Below are positions 23,375-30,579 of a stretch of DNA of 56,760 nucleotides, one piece after another. This DNA comes from a virus. The translations under genes were made by a program, and so were the position numbers. The notes beneath the pieces are model-generated. The model did not search any database and had not been told where the DNA came from. It worked only from the letters and a program-made list of their open reading frames with translations. The stretch covers positions 1-56,760 of the IMG/VR virus record IMGVR_UViG_3300011116_000470. One strand, given 5' to 3'. The first letter of the stretch is position 1, and every line of letters starts with the position of its first letter.

Positions 23375-23390
23375 GGCCCCCTCGGGGGCC
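23375..23390. other. GC hairpin after the DUF932 gene
   Basis: GGCCCC / GGGGCC with loop CTCG forms a 6-bp stem eight bases after the stop. There is no T-tract, so it is more likely an mRNA-stabilising element or weak attenuator than a terminator. Confidence 0.5.
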
Positions 23391-23406
23391 ACAACCGGAG
23401 AAGACC

Positions 23407-23562
23407 ATGGAATTTTCGACCCTTACCCTGCAAGAGCGCGAGCGCTTGGCCTACATCGGCGGCGACACCAAGCTGGCCCGAATGCTGGCCGAGCAGATAG
23501 AGCTACAAGAGGAGCTGGATGAGGCGCTGGACGAGCTGTACAAGAAGGAGAACGATCTGTGA
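23407..23562 (+). CDS. 51-residue acidic coiled-coil protein
   Basis: MEFSTLTLQERERLAYIGGD is followed by a long Glu/Leu-rich helix (LAEQIELQEELDEALDELYK). CCGGAGAAG gives a good ribosome site. The stop overlaps the next start as GTGA. Small and unknown, but codon use and coupling support it. Confidence 0.65.
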   Translation: MEFSTLTLQERERLAYIGGDTKLARMLAEQIELQEELDEALDELYKKENDL

Positions 23563-23681
23563 GATACCGCGAGCACTACCAAATCCACAAGCCTATGAAG
23601 CCGCTACCCTACGCCATCGCTTGGCTGGCCCTTACACTTGTCTTTGCCCTGCTGGGCATAACCATTGCCTACTGGATGTGA
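23559..23681 (+). CDS. 40-residue single-pass membrane peptide
   Basis: GTG start in a GTGA overlap. After a basic, Tyr-rich head comes one membrane helix (AIAWLALTLVFALLGITIAYW). The positive N-terminus predicts an N-in topology. The function is unknown; small early membrane peptides sometimes affect host envelope or superinfection. Confidence 0.6.
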   Translation: MRYREHYQIHKPMKPLPYAIAWLALTLVFALLGITIAYWM

Positions 23682-23683
23682 TC

Positions 23684-23908
23684 ATGGCCACAAAAACCCC
23701 CACCAAGGCCGTTAAAACGGCCCAAAACGAGCCCGAAGCGGTGACAGAGTACCGTATGCCCACCGAGGTGGCCAACTGGATCAAGCAGGCCGAAAGCCGC
23801 CTTGCCTACCTGACCACCACGGTCGAGAGGCTCAAGGCCGAGAACGCAGGCCTGCGCAAAGCCAACAAAGTCATGGAGGCCCGCGTGATGGGCCAGTCGC
23901 AGGAGTAG
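23684..23908 (+). CDS. Small coiled-coil protein
   Basis: The 74-residue product has a basic disordered head (MATKTPTKAVKTAQNEPEAV) and a coiled coil (LAYLTTTVERLKAENAGLRK). ATG 23684 follows the previous stop by two bases; the frame is open further upstream but overlaps two genes there. Probable oligomer; function unknown. Confidence 0.65.
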   Translation: MATKTPTKAVKTAQNEPEAVTEYRMPTEVANWIKQAESRLAYLTTTVERLKAENAGLRKANKVMEARVMGQSQE

Positions 23909-23911
23909 ATC

Positions 23912-24217
23912 ATGGAATTTGAACCAACCGAGCAAAACCTGCGCGACATTCACGAGCAGGCCGTAATAATCGAAGACATTTTCAAAGAGCATGCCGATAA
24001 AATCAGAGACGAATTTGGCGTAAAAATAGCCATAAATGTTTTTATGAACGCGGGCATCTCTAGTATTGCGTTGGGGCTGGCGTTAATCAAAGACGACGAA
24101 GTAGAACGGCTTGCGGCCCTACTACGGGTAGTTATAGCCATCGGGGCCCTGACAGAGATCATGCTAACTGAGCAACAAGCCCAAGAAATAATTAAAAAAG
24201 TAATGGAGAAAAAGTAA
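23912..24217 (+). CDS. Helical early protein, unknown
   Basis: The 101-residue protein is almost all helix. Its hydrophobic middle (GISSIALGLALI and LRVVIAIGAL) is too short and broken for confident membrane segments. A charged C-terminus ends KKVMEKK. It shares a TAATG overlap with the next gene. Base composition is more A/T-rich than its neighbours. No family recognised. Confidence 0.65.
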   Translation: MEFEPTEQNLRDIHEQAVIIEDIFKEHADKIRDEFGVKIAINVFMNAGISSIALGLALIKDDEVERLAALLRVVIAIGALTEIMLTEQQAQEIIKKVMEKK

Positions 24218-24468
24218 TGGAAAACAAAGAACTGAGCCCCCTCGCCCGGCAGCTACTTGGCCATGCCAACGTCATGCCGATGTTCACCCAGCGCGAGTTT
24301 GACAAGGCGCTGGCCGAGGCCAAGGCCGAGATCATGGCCATCGCCATCCAGACCACTAGGCAGGCCATCGCCATCGAGCGCGAGGAGTGCGCTCGGCTGG
24401 CCGACGAGGCCGAGCAACACGAGTTGGCCACGGCCATTAGGCAAAGGCTATCAGGCAAGCCGCATTGA
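24217..24468 (+). CDS. Small protein with EREECARLADEAE motif
   Basis: The 83-residue protein contains LARQLLGHANVMPMFTQREF and a helix AIAIEREECARLADEAEQHE, related to the motif at 18132. The TAATG overlap fixes the start. The role is unknown. Confidence 0.7.
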   Translation: MENKELSPLARQLLGHANVMPMFTQREFDKALAEAKAEIMAIAIQTTRQAIAIEREECARLADEAEQHELATAIRQRLSGKPH

Positions 24469-24501
24469 TAAAAATGTTTTCAGCAAATAAATTTAAACTT
24501 T

Positions 24502-24529
24502 AAGTTACACAACAAAAAGGTTGTATACT
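24502..24529 (+). promoter_or_regulatory. Promoter with ACAAC-N6-GTTGT operator candidate
   Basis: TATACT (24524-24529) is a good -10 for the genes from 24561; the -35 is weak (TAAGTT at 24501-24506, 17-bp spacer). The inverted repeat ACAAC-AAAAAG-GTTGT (24509-24524) fills the spacer, so a bound protein would exclude polymerase. AAGTTACAC (24502-24510) also occurs in the 10.1-kb switch. Confidence 0.6.
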
Positions 24530-24560
24530 CTACTCACACCAACACACACAGGAGAACACC

Positions 24561-24710
24561 ATGACCAAAAGTGAAATTTATAAAGTCCGCCTGCAAGTAC
24601 ATAACGCAATGACAAGCGCGTTCAATAACAAAACCACATACAGCCCGCTGATTCGTATGGAATGGAAAAAATACGGATACATACCAGTATCGGCTAGGAA
24701 CGCATACTAA
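24561..24710 (+). CDS. 49-residue early protein, unknown
   Basis: MTKSEIYKVRLQVHNAMTSA start; basic and Tyr-rich, with no membrane segment. It has a strong ribosome site (AGGAGAACACC) whose sequence, together with the first codons, is repeated in front of the gene at 24748. It is the first gene after the 24.5-kb promoter. Confidence 0.65.
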   Translation: MTKSEIYKVRLQVHNAMTSAFNNKTTYSPLIRMEWKKYGYIPVSARNAY

Positions 24711-24718
24711 TCACCCAC

Positions 24719-24732
24719 GGGGCTTCGGCCCC
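24719..24732. other. UUCG-capped hairpin between small genes
   Basis: GGGGC-TTCG-GCCCC, a 5-bp stem with a stable UUCG loop, lies between 24710 and 24748. No T-tract follows, so it probably protects or paces the mRNA rather than ending it. Confidence 0.6.
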
Positions 24733-24747
24733 ACACAGGAGAACACC

Positions 24748-24915
24748 ATGACCAAGTATCTGATAGCCCTGCCCAGCCTTCGGGGCCAAAAAGGGTTCAA
24801 TTGCCCCACGATTCTTGTGACCGCCAAGGACAAGAACGACGCCATAGCGCTTGCCCGGCACCTTCGCCCTCACGCCAACATTGGCGACGTGAAACCGGTC
24901 AATTACTTATCGTAG
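24748..24915 (+). CDS. 55-residue early protein, unknown
   Basis: MTKYLIALPSLRGQKGFNCP start; a small alpha/beta protein with DKNDAIALARHLRPH. Same AGGAGAACACC ribosome site as the previous gene and the same first codons (ATGACCAA). No function recognised. Confidence 0.65.
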   Translation: MTKYLIALPSLRGQKGFNCPTILVTAKDKNDAIALARHLRPHANIGDVKPVNYLS

Positions 24916-24925
24916 GGAGAACACC

Positions 24926-25120
24926 ATGGAACAAGAGATCGAAACCACAATCAGCACCAAGCACGGCGGGCGCGTAACCGTCAGCGAGTGGGACGAGGGC
25001 GGCGTCTGGCTGCACCTCGCCGGGTTCAGCGCCAGCATGAGCACGGTGCTCACCCGCGCTGAGGCGCAGGCACTGGCGGCTGGGTTGCAAGAGATACTGG
25101 CCAAAGAGGTGGCAGCATGA
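24926..25120 (+). CDS. Small phage protein, unknown
   Basis: The 64-residue protein has a beta-rich N-terminal half (TISTKHGGRVTVSEWDEGGV) and a C-terminal helix (LTRAEAQALAAGLQEILAKE). Similar short proteins occur in many phage early regions. GGGAGAACACC precedes the ATG; its stop overlaps the next start as ATGA. Confidence 0.7.
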   Translation: MEQEIETTISTKHGGRVTVSEWDEGGVWLHLAGFSASMSTVLTRAEAQALAAGLQEILAKEVAA

Positions 25121-25266
25121 GCTACGACGAGCACCTAAGCCGCCGTGAATGGCTCATGGCCACCTACCACCTGAGCCGCGACGAGGCCACCGAGACGGCG
25201 TACTACGACACCGACCCGCAGACATGGGCCGGTAGCCCGTGGGACACCGAAGAGCCAAGCTGCTGA
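25117..25266 (+). CDS. 49-residue acidic protein, last early gene
   Basis: MSYDEHLSRREWLMATYHLS, then an acidic, Trp-containing tail. The ATGA overlap supports it. About 60 bp follow before the terminase gene; I see no clear promoter or cos/pac signature there by eye. Confidence 0.6.
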   Translation: MSYDEHLSRREWLMATYHLSRDEATETAYYDTDPQTWAGSPWDTEEPSC

Positions 25267-25330
25267 CACGCCCCGCGCAATCGGCTAAACTCGCCTCAAA
25301 CGCGCTGCAAGATGCGCTGAAGGGGCACAA

Positions 25331-25828
25331 ATGGCGACTGGTAAGAAGATGGGCAGGCCTCCGGGCATTTCCCCATACCCGAACAAGGAACAGATTAAGG
25401 ACGATGTGGTGCAGTGGATTTCCAACGGGAAAACGCTGCGCGAATTCTGTCGGCAAGACGGGATGCCGAGCTTTAATGCAATCTACGATTGGGAAGCAGA
25501 AGACAAGGACTTCGCTTCACGCATCGCGCAGGCGCGTCTAAAAGGGCACGATGTAATCGCTGAGGAATGCGCAGCGCTTTCAGACACCGAGCCGCTGGCC
25601 GTGTACGACGAGGCGGGCAACAAGCGCTACGATCCCGGCTCCATCGCGTGGCGCAAAATGCAGATCGAGACGCGCCTCAAGCTCTTGGCCAAGTGGAACC
25701 CACGCAAGTACGGCGACAAGACGATTGTTGCAGGCGACGACCAAGCCCCCGTGGTGGTAGAGGCCAGCTTTGACATCTTTGGCGAGTTGCTCAAGAACCT
25801 AGCGCTCAAACGCCAAGCCAGTGAGTGA
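25331..25828 (+). CDS. Terminase small subunit
   Basis: The 165-residue protein shows the small-terminase layout: basic N-terminus with GRPPGISPYPNK, an HTH-type region (WISNGKTLREFCRQDGMPSF NAIYDWE, about 35-60), then a helix that pairs subunits (FASRIAQARLKGHDVIAEEC) and RKMQIETRLKLLAKWNPRKY GD near 110-130, a segment typical of these proteins. It recognises the packaging site and recruits the large subunit. AAGGGG lies before ATG 25331. It overlaps the large subunit gene by eight bases. Confidence 0.85.
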   Translation: MATGKKMGRPPGISPYPNKEQIKDDVVQWISNGKTLREFCRQDGMPSFNAIYDWEAEDKDFASRIAQARLKGHDVIAEECAALSDTEPLAVYDEAGNKRYDPGSIAWRKMQIETRLKLLAKWNPRKYGDKTIVAGDDQAPVVVEASFDIFGELLKNLALKRQASE

Positions 25829-27239
25829 CATCGCCGAGCTACTAGAGAGCCCGCAGGTACGCGAGCAGTATGCGCTACTGCCTGAGCGCGACCGGCTGGC
25901 CTTCGAGTGGCGTGCGCGCTGGCTTGTAGCCGCCCACAAGCACCAGCTTGAGCCCGTGGGCGACTGGTGGAGCATATGGCTCATGTGCGCGGGCCGGGGC
26001 GCAGGAAAGACCCGTGCAGCCGCCGAGAACCTTGGCTGGTGGGCATGGGAGCAACCCAACACGCGCTGGCTAGTGTCCGCGCCCACATCGGCGGACTTGC
26101 GCGGCACATGCTACGAAGGCGACTCGGGCCTGATAGCCGTCATACCGCCCAAGCTGGTGGCCAAGTACAACTCAAGCCTGCACGAGCTCACGCTGATCAA
26201 CGGCAGCTTGATCAAGGGCATCCCGGCATCCGAGCCCGAGCGCTTCAGGGGGCCGCAGTTCCATGGGGGCTGGCTCGACGAGTTGGCCGCGTGGGAGTAC
26301 CTGCAAGAGGCGTGGGACATGATCCAGTTCGGCATCCGGCTGGGCACCCACACCAAGCTGATCGCCTCCACCACGCCCAAGCCCAAGGACGTGGTGATGG
26401 ACTTGATCGCCCGCGACGGCGACGACGTGGCCGTGACCCGCGCCAGCACCTACAGCAACATCAAGAACCTCGCGCCCTCGTTCCAAAAGCAGATCATGCA
26501 GTACGAGGGCACGAAGCTGGGACGCCAAGAGATTTACGCCGAGATCATCGACCCAGAAGAGGGCGGCATCGTGCGCAGGGACTGGTTCAAGCTGTGGCCT
26601 GCGGGTAAACCCTTACCCAAGTTCGAGTTCATCCTGCAATCGCTGGACTGCGCCACCAGCGAGAAGACCGTCAACGACCCCACGGCGCACATCACCTTTG
26701 GCGTGTTCAAGCCAGAGGACGGCGGCATGTGCGCGCTGGTGATCGACTGCTGGCAAGAGCACATGCAGTATCCCGACCTGCGGCCCAAGGTGCTCGACGA
26801 GTACGAGGTTGTGTACGGCGAGGGCAAGAACAAGAAGCGCGTGGACTTGCTGCTGGTCGAGGACAAGAGCGCGGGCATCAGTCTTATACAAGACCTGCGC
26901 AGGGCGGGCGTGCCTGTCATCCCGTATAACCCCGGCAAGGCCGACAAGGTGCAGCGCCTGTCCATCGTCTCCAACATCATCAAGGCCGGGCGCGTGTGGA
27001 TACCCGAGAGCAGCAACCGTAAGGGCTTCGTGCGCGACTGGGCCGAAGGCATGATCAGCCAGATATGCAGCTTCCCCGAGGGCACGGCGCACGATGACTT
27101 CGTGGACGCCATGAGCCAAGCGCTGCGCTACCTGCGCGATGCGGGCTGGCTGGTGATCGACTTCCCCCGCGAGTGGGTGGACGAGGATGACTATGTTGAC
27201 GCCGGACAGCGTAAGAGGGAGAATCCCTATGCGCTGTAA
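25821..27239 (+). CDS. Terminase large subunit
   Basis: The 472-residue packaging motor starts at GTG 25821. ATPase: Walker A GRGAGKT (58-64), Walker B GGWLDE (149-154), motif III ASTTPKPK (182-189). RNase H-like nuclease: D276 (SLDCATS), E347-D348 (LLVEDKSAG) and D425/D426/D429 (HDDFVDA). All catalytic positions are present, so it should both translocate and cut DNA. The extra DPTAHITFG and DKSAGISLIQDLR segments match the podo/siphophage large-terminase nuclease family. Confidence 0.95.
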   Translation: MSDIAELLESPQVREQYALLPERDRLAFEWRARWLVAAHKHQLEPVGDWWSIWLMCAGRGAGKTRAAAENLGWWAWEQPNTRWLVSAPTSADLRGTCYEGDSGLIAVIPPKLVAKYNSSLHELTLINGSLIKGIPASEPERFRGPQFHGGWLDELAAWEYLQEAWDMIQFGIRLGTHTKLIASTTPKPKDVVMDLIARDGDDVAVTRASTYSNIKNLAPSFQKQIMQYEGTKLGRQEIYAEIIDPEEGGIVRRDWFKLWPAGKPLPKFEFILQSLDCATSEKTVNDPTAHITFGVFKPEDGGMCALVIDCWQEHMQYPDLRPKVLDEYEVVYGEGKNKKRVDLLLVEDKSAGISLIQDLRRAGVPVIPYNPGKADKVQRLSIVSNIIKAGRVWIPESSNRKGFVRDWAEGMISQICSFPEGTAHDDFVDAMSQALRYLRDAGWLVIDFPREWVDEDDYVDAGQRKRENPYAL

Positions 27240-27288
27240 AATCCGCGCCAACCATAACCCGATTAACCGCCATGGCAACAAACACTGA
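27229..27288 (+). CDS. Possible 19-residue microprotein
   Basis: ATG 27229, inside the last codons of the terminase gene, is preceded by AGGGAG at good spacing and opens MRCKIRANHNPINRHGNKH. It ends just before the ribosome site of the next small gene, so it could serve translational coupling. It is too short to judge from coding statistics. Confidence 0.3.
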   Translation: MRCKIRANHNPINRHGNKH

Positions 27289-27296
27289 GGCGCAAT

Positions 27297-27470
27297 ATGA
27301 CACAAAGCAAGAAGGGCCGTTCTACCGCGTCCATCCACGCGCTATTGCGCAAAGTGGAGCACGAACTCAAGGCATACGAGAAGAAGGTGGGGCCAATACC
27401 CAAGCTGCACTCGGATCATCACGAGGCGCAGTTTCGCAATCATCTGAGGATGCGCAGGTCTATGATCTGA
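27297..27470 (+). CDS. 57-residue basic protein after terminase
   Basis: GAGG sits six bases before ATG 27297. The product has a Lys/Arg-rich start (MTQSKKGRSTASIHALLRKV), a charged helix, then GPIPKLHSDHHEAQF and a basic end. Its third codon positions are mostly G or C, like neighbouring genes, whereas the competing frame over the same bases is not. It is therefore the coding frame here, and the next gene begins later. Small basic proteins next to terminase can be packaging cofactors; the role is unknown. Confidence 0.65.
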   Translation: MTQSKKGRSTASIHALLRKVEHELKAYEKKVGPIPKLHSDHHEAQFRNHLRMRRSMI

Positions 27471-27523
27471 TACACAGCGGGCGCACGCCCGCGCACCAAG
27501 CGGCGCACGCCTACAGCCAGCGG

Positions 27524-28771
27524 ATGTTTGGCAGGCCCTACGCGCCCATCCCCAACAGCGAGAGCTCGCTCAAGAAACAAGCCCCAATCGGGCGCGTGTT
27601 CATGTTGGCCACCGAGGGCAACCCGCAGTACAAACAAGCGGTGTACGACGCCTATAAACGCCAGATGCCCGAGCACGTCGCAGAAGCCAAGAACTACGAC
27701 GAACTGGTGGCCAAGGCCTATCAGCAACTGAACCGCGAGACCAAGCAGCAGTTTGATTCGCTGCCGGTGAACATGAGCTTTCACAAGAACGGAGAAGGCA
27801 ACTACCGCAGCAGCAAAGAGATGCTGCGCGACATCCACAACAACGGCCATTTGTACGTATTCCAAGGCGGCGAGCCGCACCTGTCCATGAACAACGTTGA
27901 CCCAAGCACTGGGCTCAACGACACCGAGATGTTTAGGGCAGTGCATGACTTCTACGGCCACGCGCTGCACGCAAACGAGTTTGGCCCCAAGGGTGAAGAG
28001 AAGGCATGGGCGGCGCACTCCGGCATGTACAGCCCGCTGGCGCAAGCGGCCATGACCACCGAGACACGCGGTCAAAACAGCGTGGTCAACTACACCCCGC
28101 TCAACGCCCACATCAAGCAGCAAGTGCGCAAGCTCGACGAGGCCGCGTATCATGCCGCCCGCAACGGCGACGCCGCGCAGGCCGAGCGGTTCATCAACCT
28201 CAAGCGGCAGGTGCTAGACGAGGGCTTTACTTACGGCCCGCAGGCGTCGATTCTGTTGCCCCCTGAGATGAACCGAGGCGACTACGAGGGCGGCGTGCCC
28301 CCGTACTTGCGCCCGCTGATCAAACCCAAAAACCCAGCCAGCGCGGAGCTAACGCACTTTAGCAACGAGCCCAACTTGACGCAGACCGACCCCAGCCGAT
28401 ACGGCACGGGCATCAAGGGCGCGGAGGCCGAGCGACTGACCAGCCCCAACGCCGTGCGCAACCGCACCTACTTTTACGCCGGACGCCCCGAGCGCGGTGA
28501 GCCCGGCTTGGGCACCCATCGCTATGCAGCGCGAGCAAGCGACCTATACGACGTGGCCAGCGACCCCGAAGGCCTGCATCGGCTGGCCATTGAGCACAAC
28601 GTTACCCCGTTTAGCGCGCCGTACAATCAGGGCGTGGCCAACCCGCAAGGGGCCTTCACGGACTTGGAGCGATTGGCCCACGAGCACGGCTACGGCGGCG
28701 TGCTGCAACGCAACACACAGATGCCGATGGCGGCAGTATTTGGCGCGCTACCGGTGCGCAAGATCACGTAA
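27524..28771 (+). CDS. Polyvalent-type protein with predicted ADP-ribosyltransferase-like C-terminus
   Basis: From ATG 27524 the protein has 415 residues. The frame is open back to 27272, but that part overlaps the better-supported 57-residue gene; a CTG at 27467 is another possible start. Domain 1 (about 15-240) has FRAVHDFYGHALHANEFGPK around 130 and GQNSVVNYTP, a His/Asp-rich segment seen in phage polyvalent proteins. Domain 2 (about 280-415) runs LTHFSNEP...DPSRYGTGIKG AE...RTYFYAGRPE...GYGGVL, resembling the ART-PolyVal pattern (H, then Y/F, then a late small-residue motif). Such proteins are thought to enter the host with phage DNA and disarm it. The ART call is by pattern only. Confidence 0.6.
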   Translation: MFGRPYAPIPNSESSLKKQAPIGRVFMLATEGNPQYKQAVYDAYKRQMPEHVAEAKNYDELVAKAYQQLNRETKQQFDSLPVNMSFHKNGEGNYRSSKEMLRDIHNNGHLYVFQGGEPHLSMNNVDPSTGLNDTEMFRAVHDFYGHALHANEFGPKGEEKAWAAHSGMYSPLAQAAMTTETRGQNSVVNYTPLNAHIKQQVRKLDEAAYHAARNGDAAQAERFINLKRQVLDEGFTYGPQASILLPPEMNRGDYEGGVPPYLRPLIKPKNPASAELTHFSNEPNLTQTDPSRYGTGIKGAEAERLTSPNAVRNRTYFYAGRPERGEPGLGTHRYAARASDLYDVASDPEGLHRLAIEHNVTPFSAPYNQGVANPQGAFTDLERLAHEHGYGGVLQRNTQMPMAAVFGALPVRKIT

Positions 28772-28782
28772 AGGACACGGCT

Positions 28783-30579
28783 ATGCCCACGATCAACCAG
28801 ATGCGCCAAGCGCTGATGCAACGAGCCACACGGCGCATGTCTGATGGCGGGCAACCCGACGAGGCCGACGAGAACCCAGATAGCAGGCGCGTGGCCGAGT
28901 CCAAGGCCATGCTCAATCCCAAGGTGCAGACCGTGCGCAATCCGAAGCGCATGGCCTTTCCCGGCATCTACAAAAACCCCAAACAAATTGCCGCCGAGGC
29001 CGCTGCCCGCGTGGAGCCCGAAGACCCAGCGCTCAAGCGCTTGTTCGGCGTCAGCCGTGGCGACTTGTACGAGATGGGTAAGGGCCGCAAAGGCAACCTG
29101 CCGGGCACGCTACCCGGCGCAGCGGCCAATCCAAGGGGCTCCGAAGCCGCTACCGACGTTATGGTTCCTAAAAACCGCCAGCGCTTGATAGACGTGCTGG
29201 GCGAGGCCGAGAAGTACCCTGCGCTGGTGCAGGGCATGGATCCGTGGTATATCACCGACCCGGCTTTTCAGCGCATGGTGCATTTAATCGGTTACGAAAA
29301 CGCCGTGCGCGAATACGACAAGCTCAACCACCTGATAGGCATGGCCTCGCCCGCCAGTGACGTGATGACTGAGATACCACGCGGCACTGCGGCTTATGCG
29401 CTGCACACTCAGGGGCGCTTCCCTGAGTTCGTGAAGTACGCGGGCATGCCCGAAGGCAAGCGCAAGCGCAGCTTTCCCAAGGACATCCGCAACGTGCCGG
29501 GGCATGCCTACCACAAGACCGCACAGGCTGGGCCTATGGCCAAGTATCTTGACCTTGGTGAGATGACCATGAAGACGCCCAAAGTGCCGCTGTACATCCA
29601 AGCAAGCAGCGTGCCCGAAGTAGGTTTTCAGACAGAGACCCCGGTGGGCGACGCGCACTGGAGCCGTGGCGTGGGCTTGGCCGACACCCGCAACTGGAAA
29701 ACCGTTAAGGGTAAAAAAGCTATCCCCGGCGCCAGCGTAACTAACCCTGAGATGTCCGCGCTCAAGCCATGGTGGAAAGAAATTGCCGAGCAACTGGGCC
29801 TTGAGTCTGTTCCAGCCCAAGGACGCGCATGGGGCACGTTTGCGCCGCAAACCGGTGTGGACACGCCCATCGGCGCAGGCAAGCTAGAGCTATTGGCGCG
29901 CAACATTATGTACACCGCCCACCGACTGGGCGTGTCGCCTGAAACCGCCCGCGACATGATCCTGACCGGCAAGACCTACGCAGGCCGCGCAGAAGGAGGC
30001 AGCATCCAAGGGCCATCGCTGGACGAGATGCGCGCCCACCTCGTGCTGCACAAGGCAGACGGCGGGGCCATCGACATCAAGGAAATCGGCGCGGAAGAAG
30101 CGCCCAACATGGACGTTAAAGAGTTCATGAGCCCCGGTATGGACAAGATCAGCCTGCCCATCGGTGGCGTGGACTTCCAGCCGCAGATGCCCGGCAAGCA
30201 GATGCTGCCCGGCCAGCCCCCGCAGCAGCCCGGCATGCCCGGACAGCCGGGACAGCCACCGGGCGCACCGCAAGGCGCTATGCCGCCCGGAGCACCCCCG
30301 CAGGGCGCTATGCCACCCGGCATGCCCAGCGCGCCGCCAGCCCCGCCCAAAGGCCCGCCCAGCAACATCCTAGCCATGACGCCCCAAGGCCAAGCCTTGC
30401 AGGCCATGCGGCCCAACCCTATGGCCATGCCGCGCCCACCCGCGCTGCCCATGAAGAGTATGGCCAAGGGCGGCTCAACCACACCGTCGGCGCAAGCGAT
30501 GCGCAAGGCGCTGGCCAAGCGCAGCCCTAAGCGCGGTGGATCGACCCACGACATCCAACTGACGGAGCGCATGCTGTGA
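28783..30579 (+). CDS. Polyvalent-cluster protein with GG tags and Pro/Gly linker
   Basis: The 598-residue protein follows AAAGGA at ATG 28783. The N-terminal tag MSDGGQPDEADE (about 19-30) precedes a globular domain (about 60-400) with FGVSRGDLYEMGKGRKGNLP, DPWYITDPAFQRMVHLIG YENAVREYDKLN and GASVTNPEMSALKPWWKEI, which I cannot assign. Then come AEGGS and ADGGA tags, a Pro/Gly/Met-rich collagen-like linker (about 465-560) and MAKGGSTTPSAQAMRKALAK at the end. It sits between two multi-domain neighbours and couples to the next by GTGA. It is probably a virion-delivered or head-associated effector; this is inference. Confidence 0.6.
   Translation: MPTINQMRQALMQRATRRMSDGGQPDEADENPDSRRVAESKAMLNPKVQTVRNPKRMAFPGIYKNPKQIAAEAAARVEPEDPALKRLFGVSRGDLYEMGKGRKGNLPGTLPGAAANPRGSEAATDVMVPKNRQRLIDVLGEAEKYPALVQGMDPWYITDPAFQRMVHLIGYENAVREYDKLNHLIGMASPASDVMTEIPRGTAAYALHTQGRFPEFVKYAGMPEGKRKRSFPKDIRNVPGHAYHKTAQAGPMAKYLDLGEMTMKTPKVPLYIQASSVPEVGFQTETPVGDAHWSRGVGLADTRNWKTVKGKKAIPGASVTNPEMSALKPWWKEIAEQLGLESVPAQGRAWGTFAPQTGVDTPIGAGKLELLARNIMYTAHRLGVSPETARDMILTGKTYAGRAEGGSIQGPSLDEMRAHLVLHKADGGAIDIKEIGAEEAPNMDVKEFMSPGMDKISLPIGGVDFQPQMPGKQMLPGQPPQQPGMPGQPGQPPGAPQGAMPPGAPPQGAMPPGMPSAPPAPPKGPPSNILAMTPQGQALQAMRPNPMAMPRPPALPMKSMAKGGSTTPSAQAMRKALAKRSPKRGGSTHDIQLTERML

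Noticed and set aside
27272-27523. N-terminal extension of the first polyvalent protein
   Set aside because: No ribosome site, A/T-rich third codon positions, and overlap with a better-supported frame (27297-27470).
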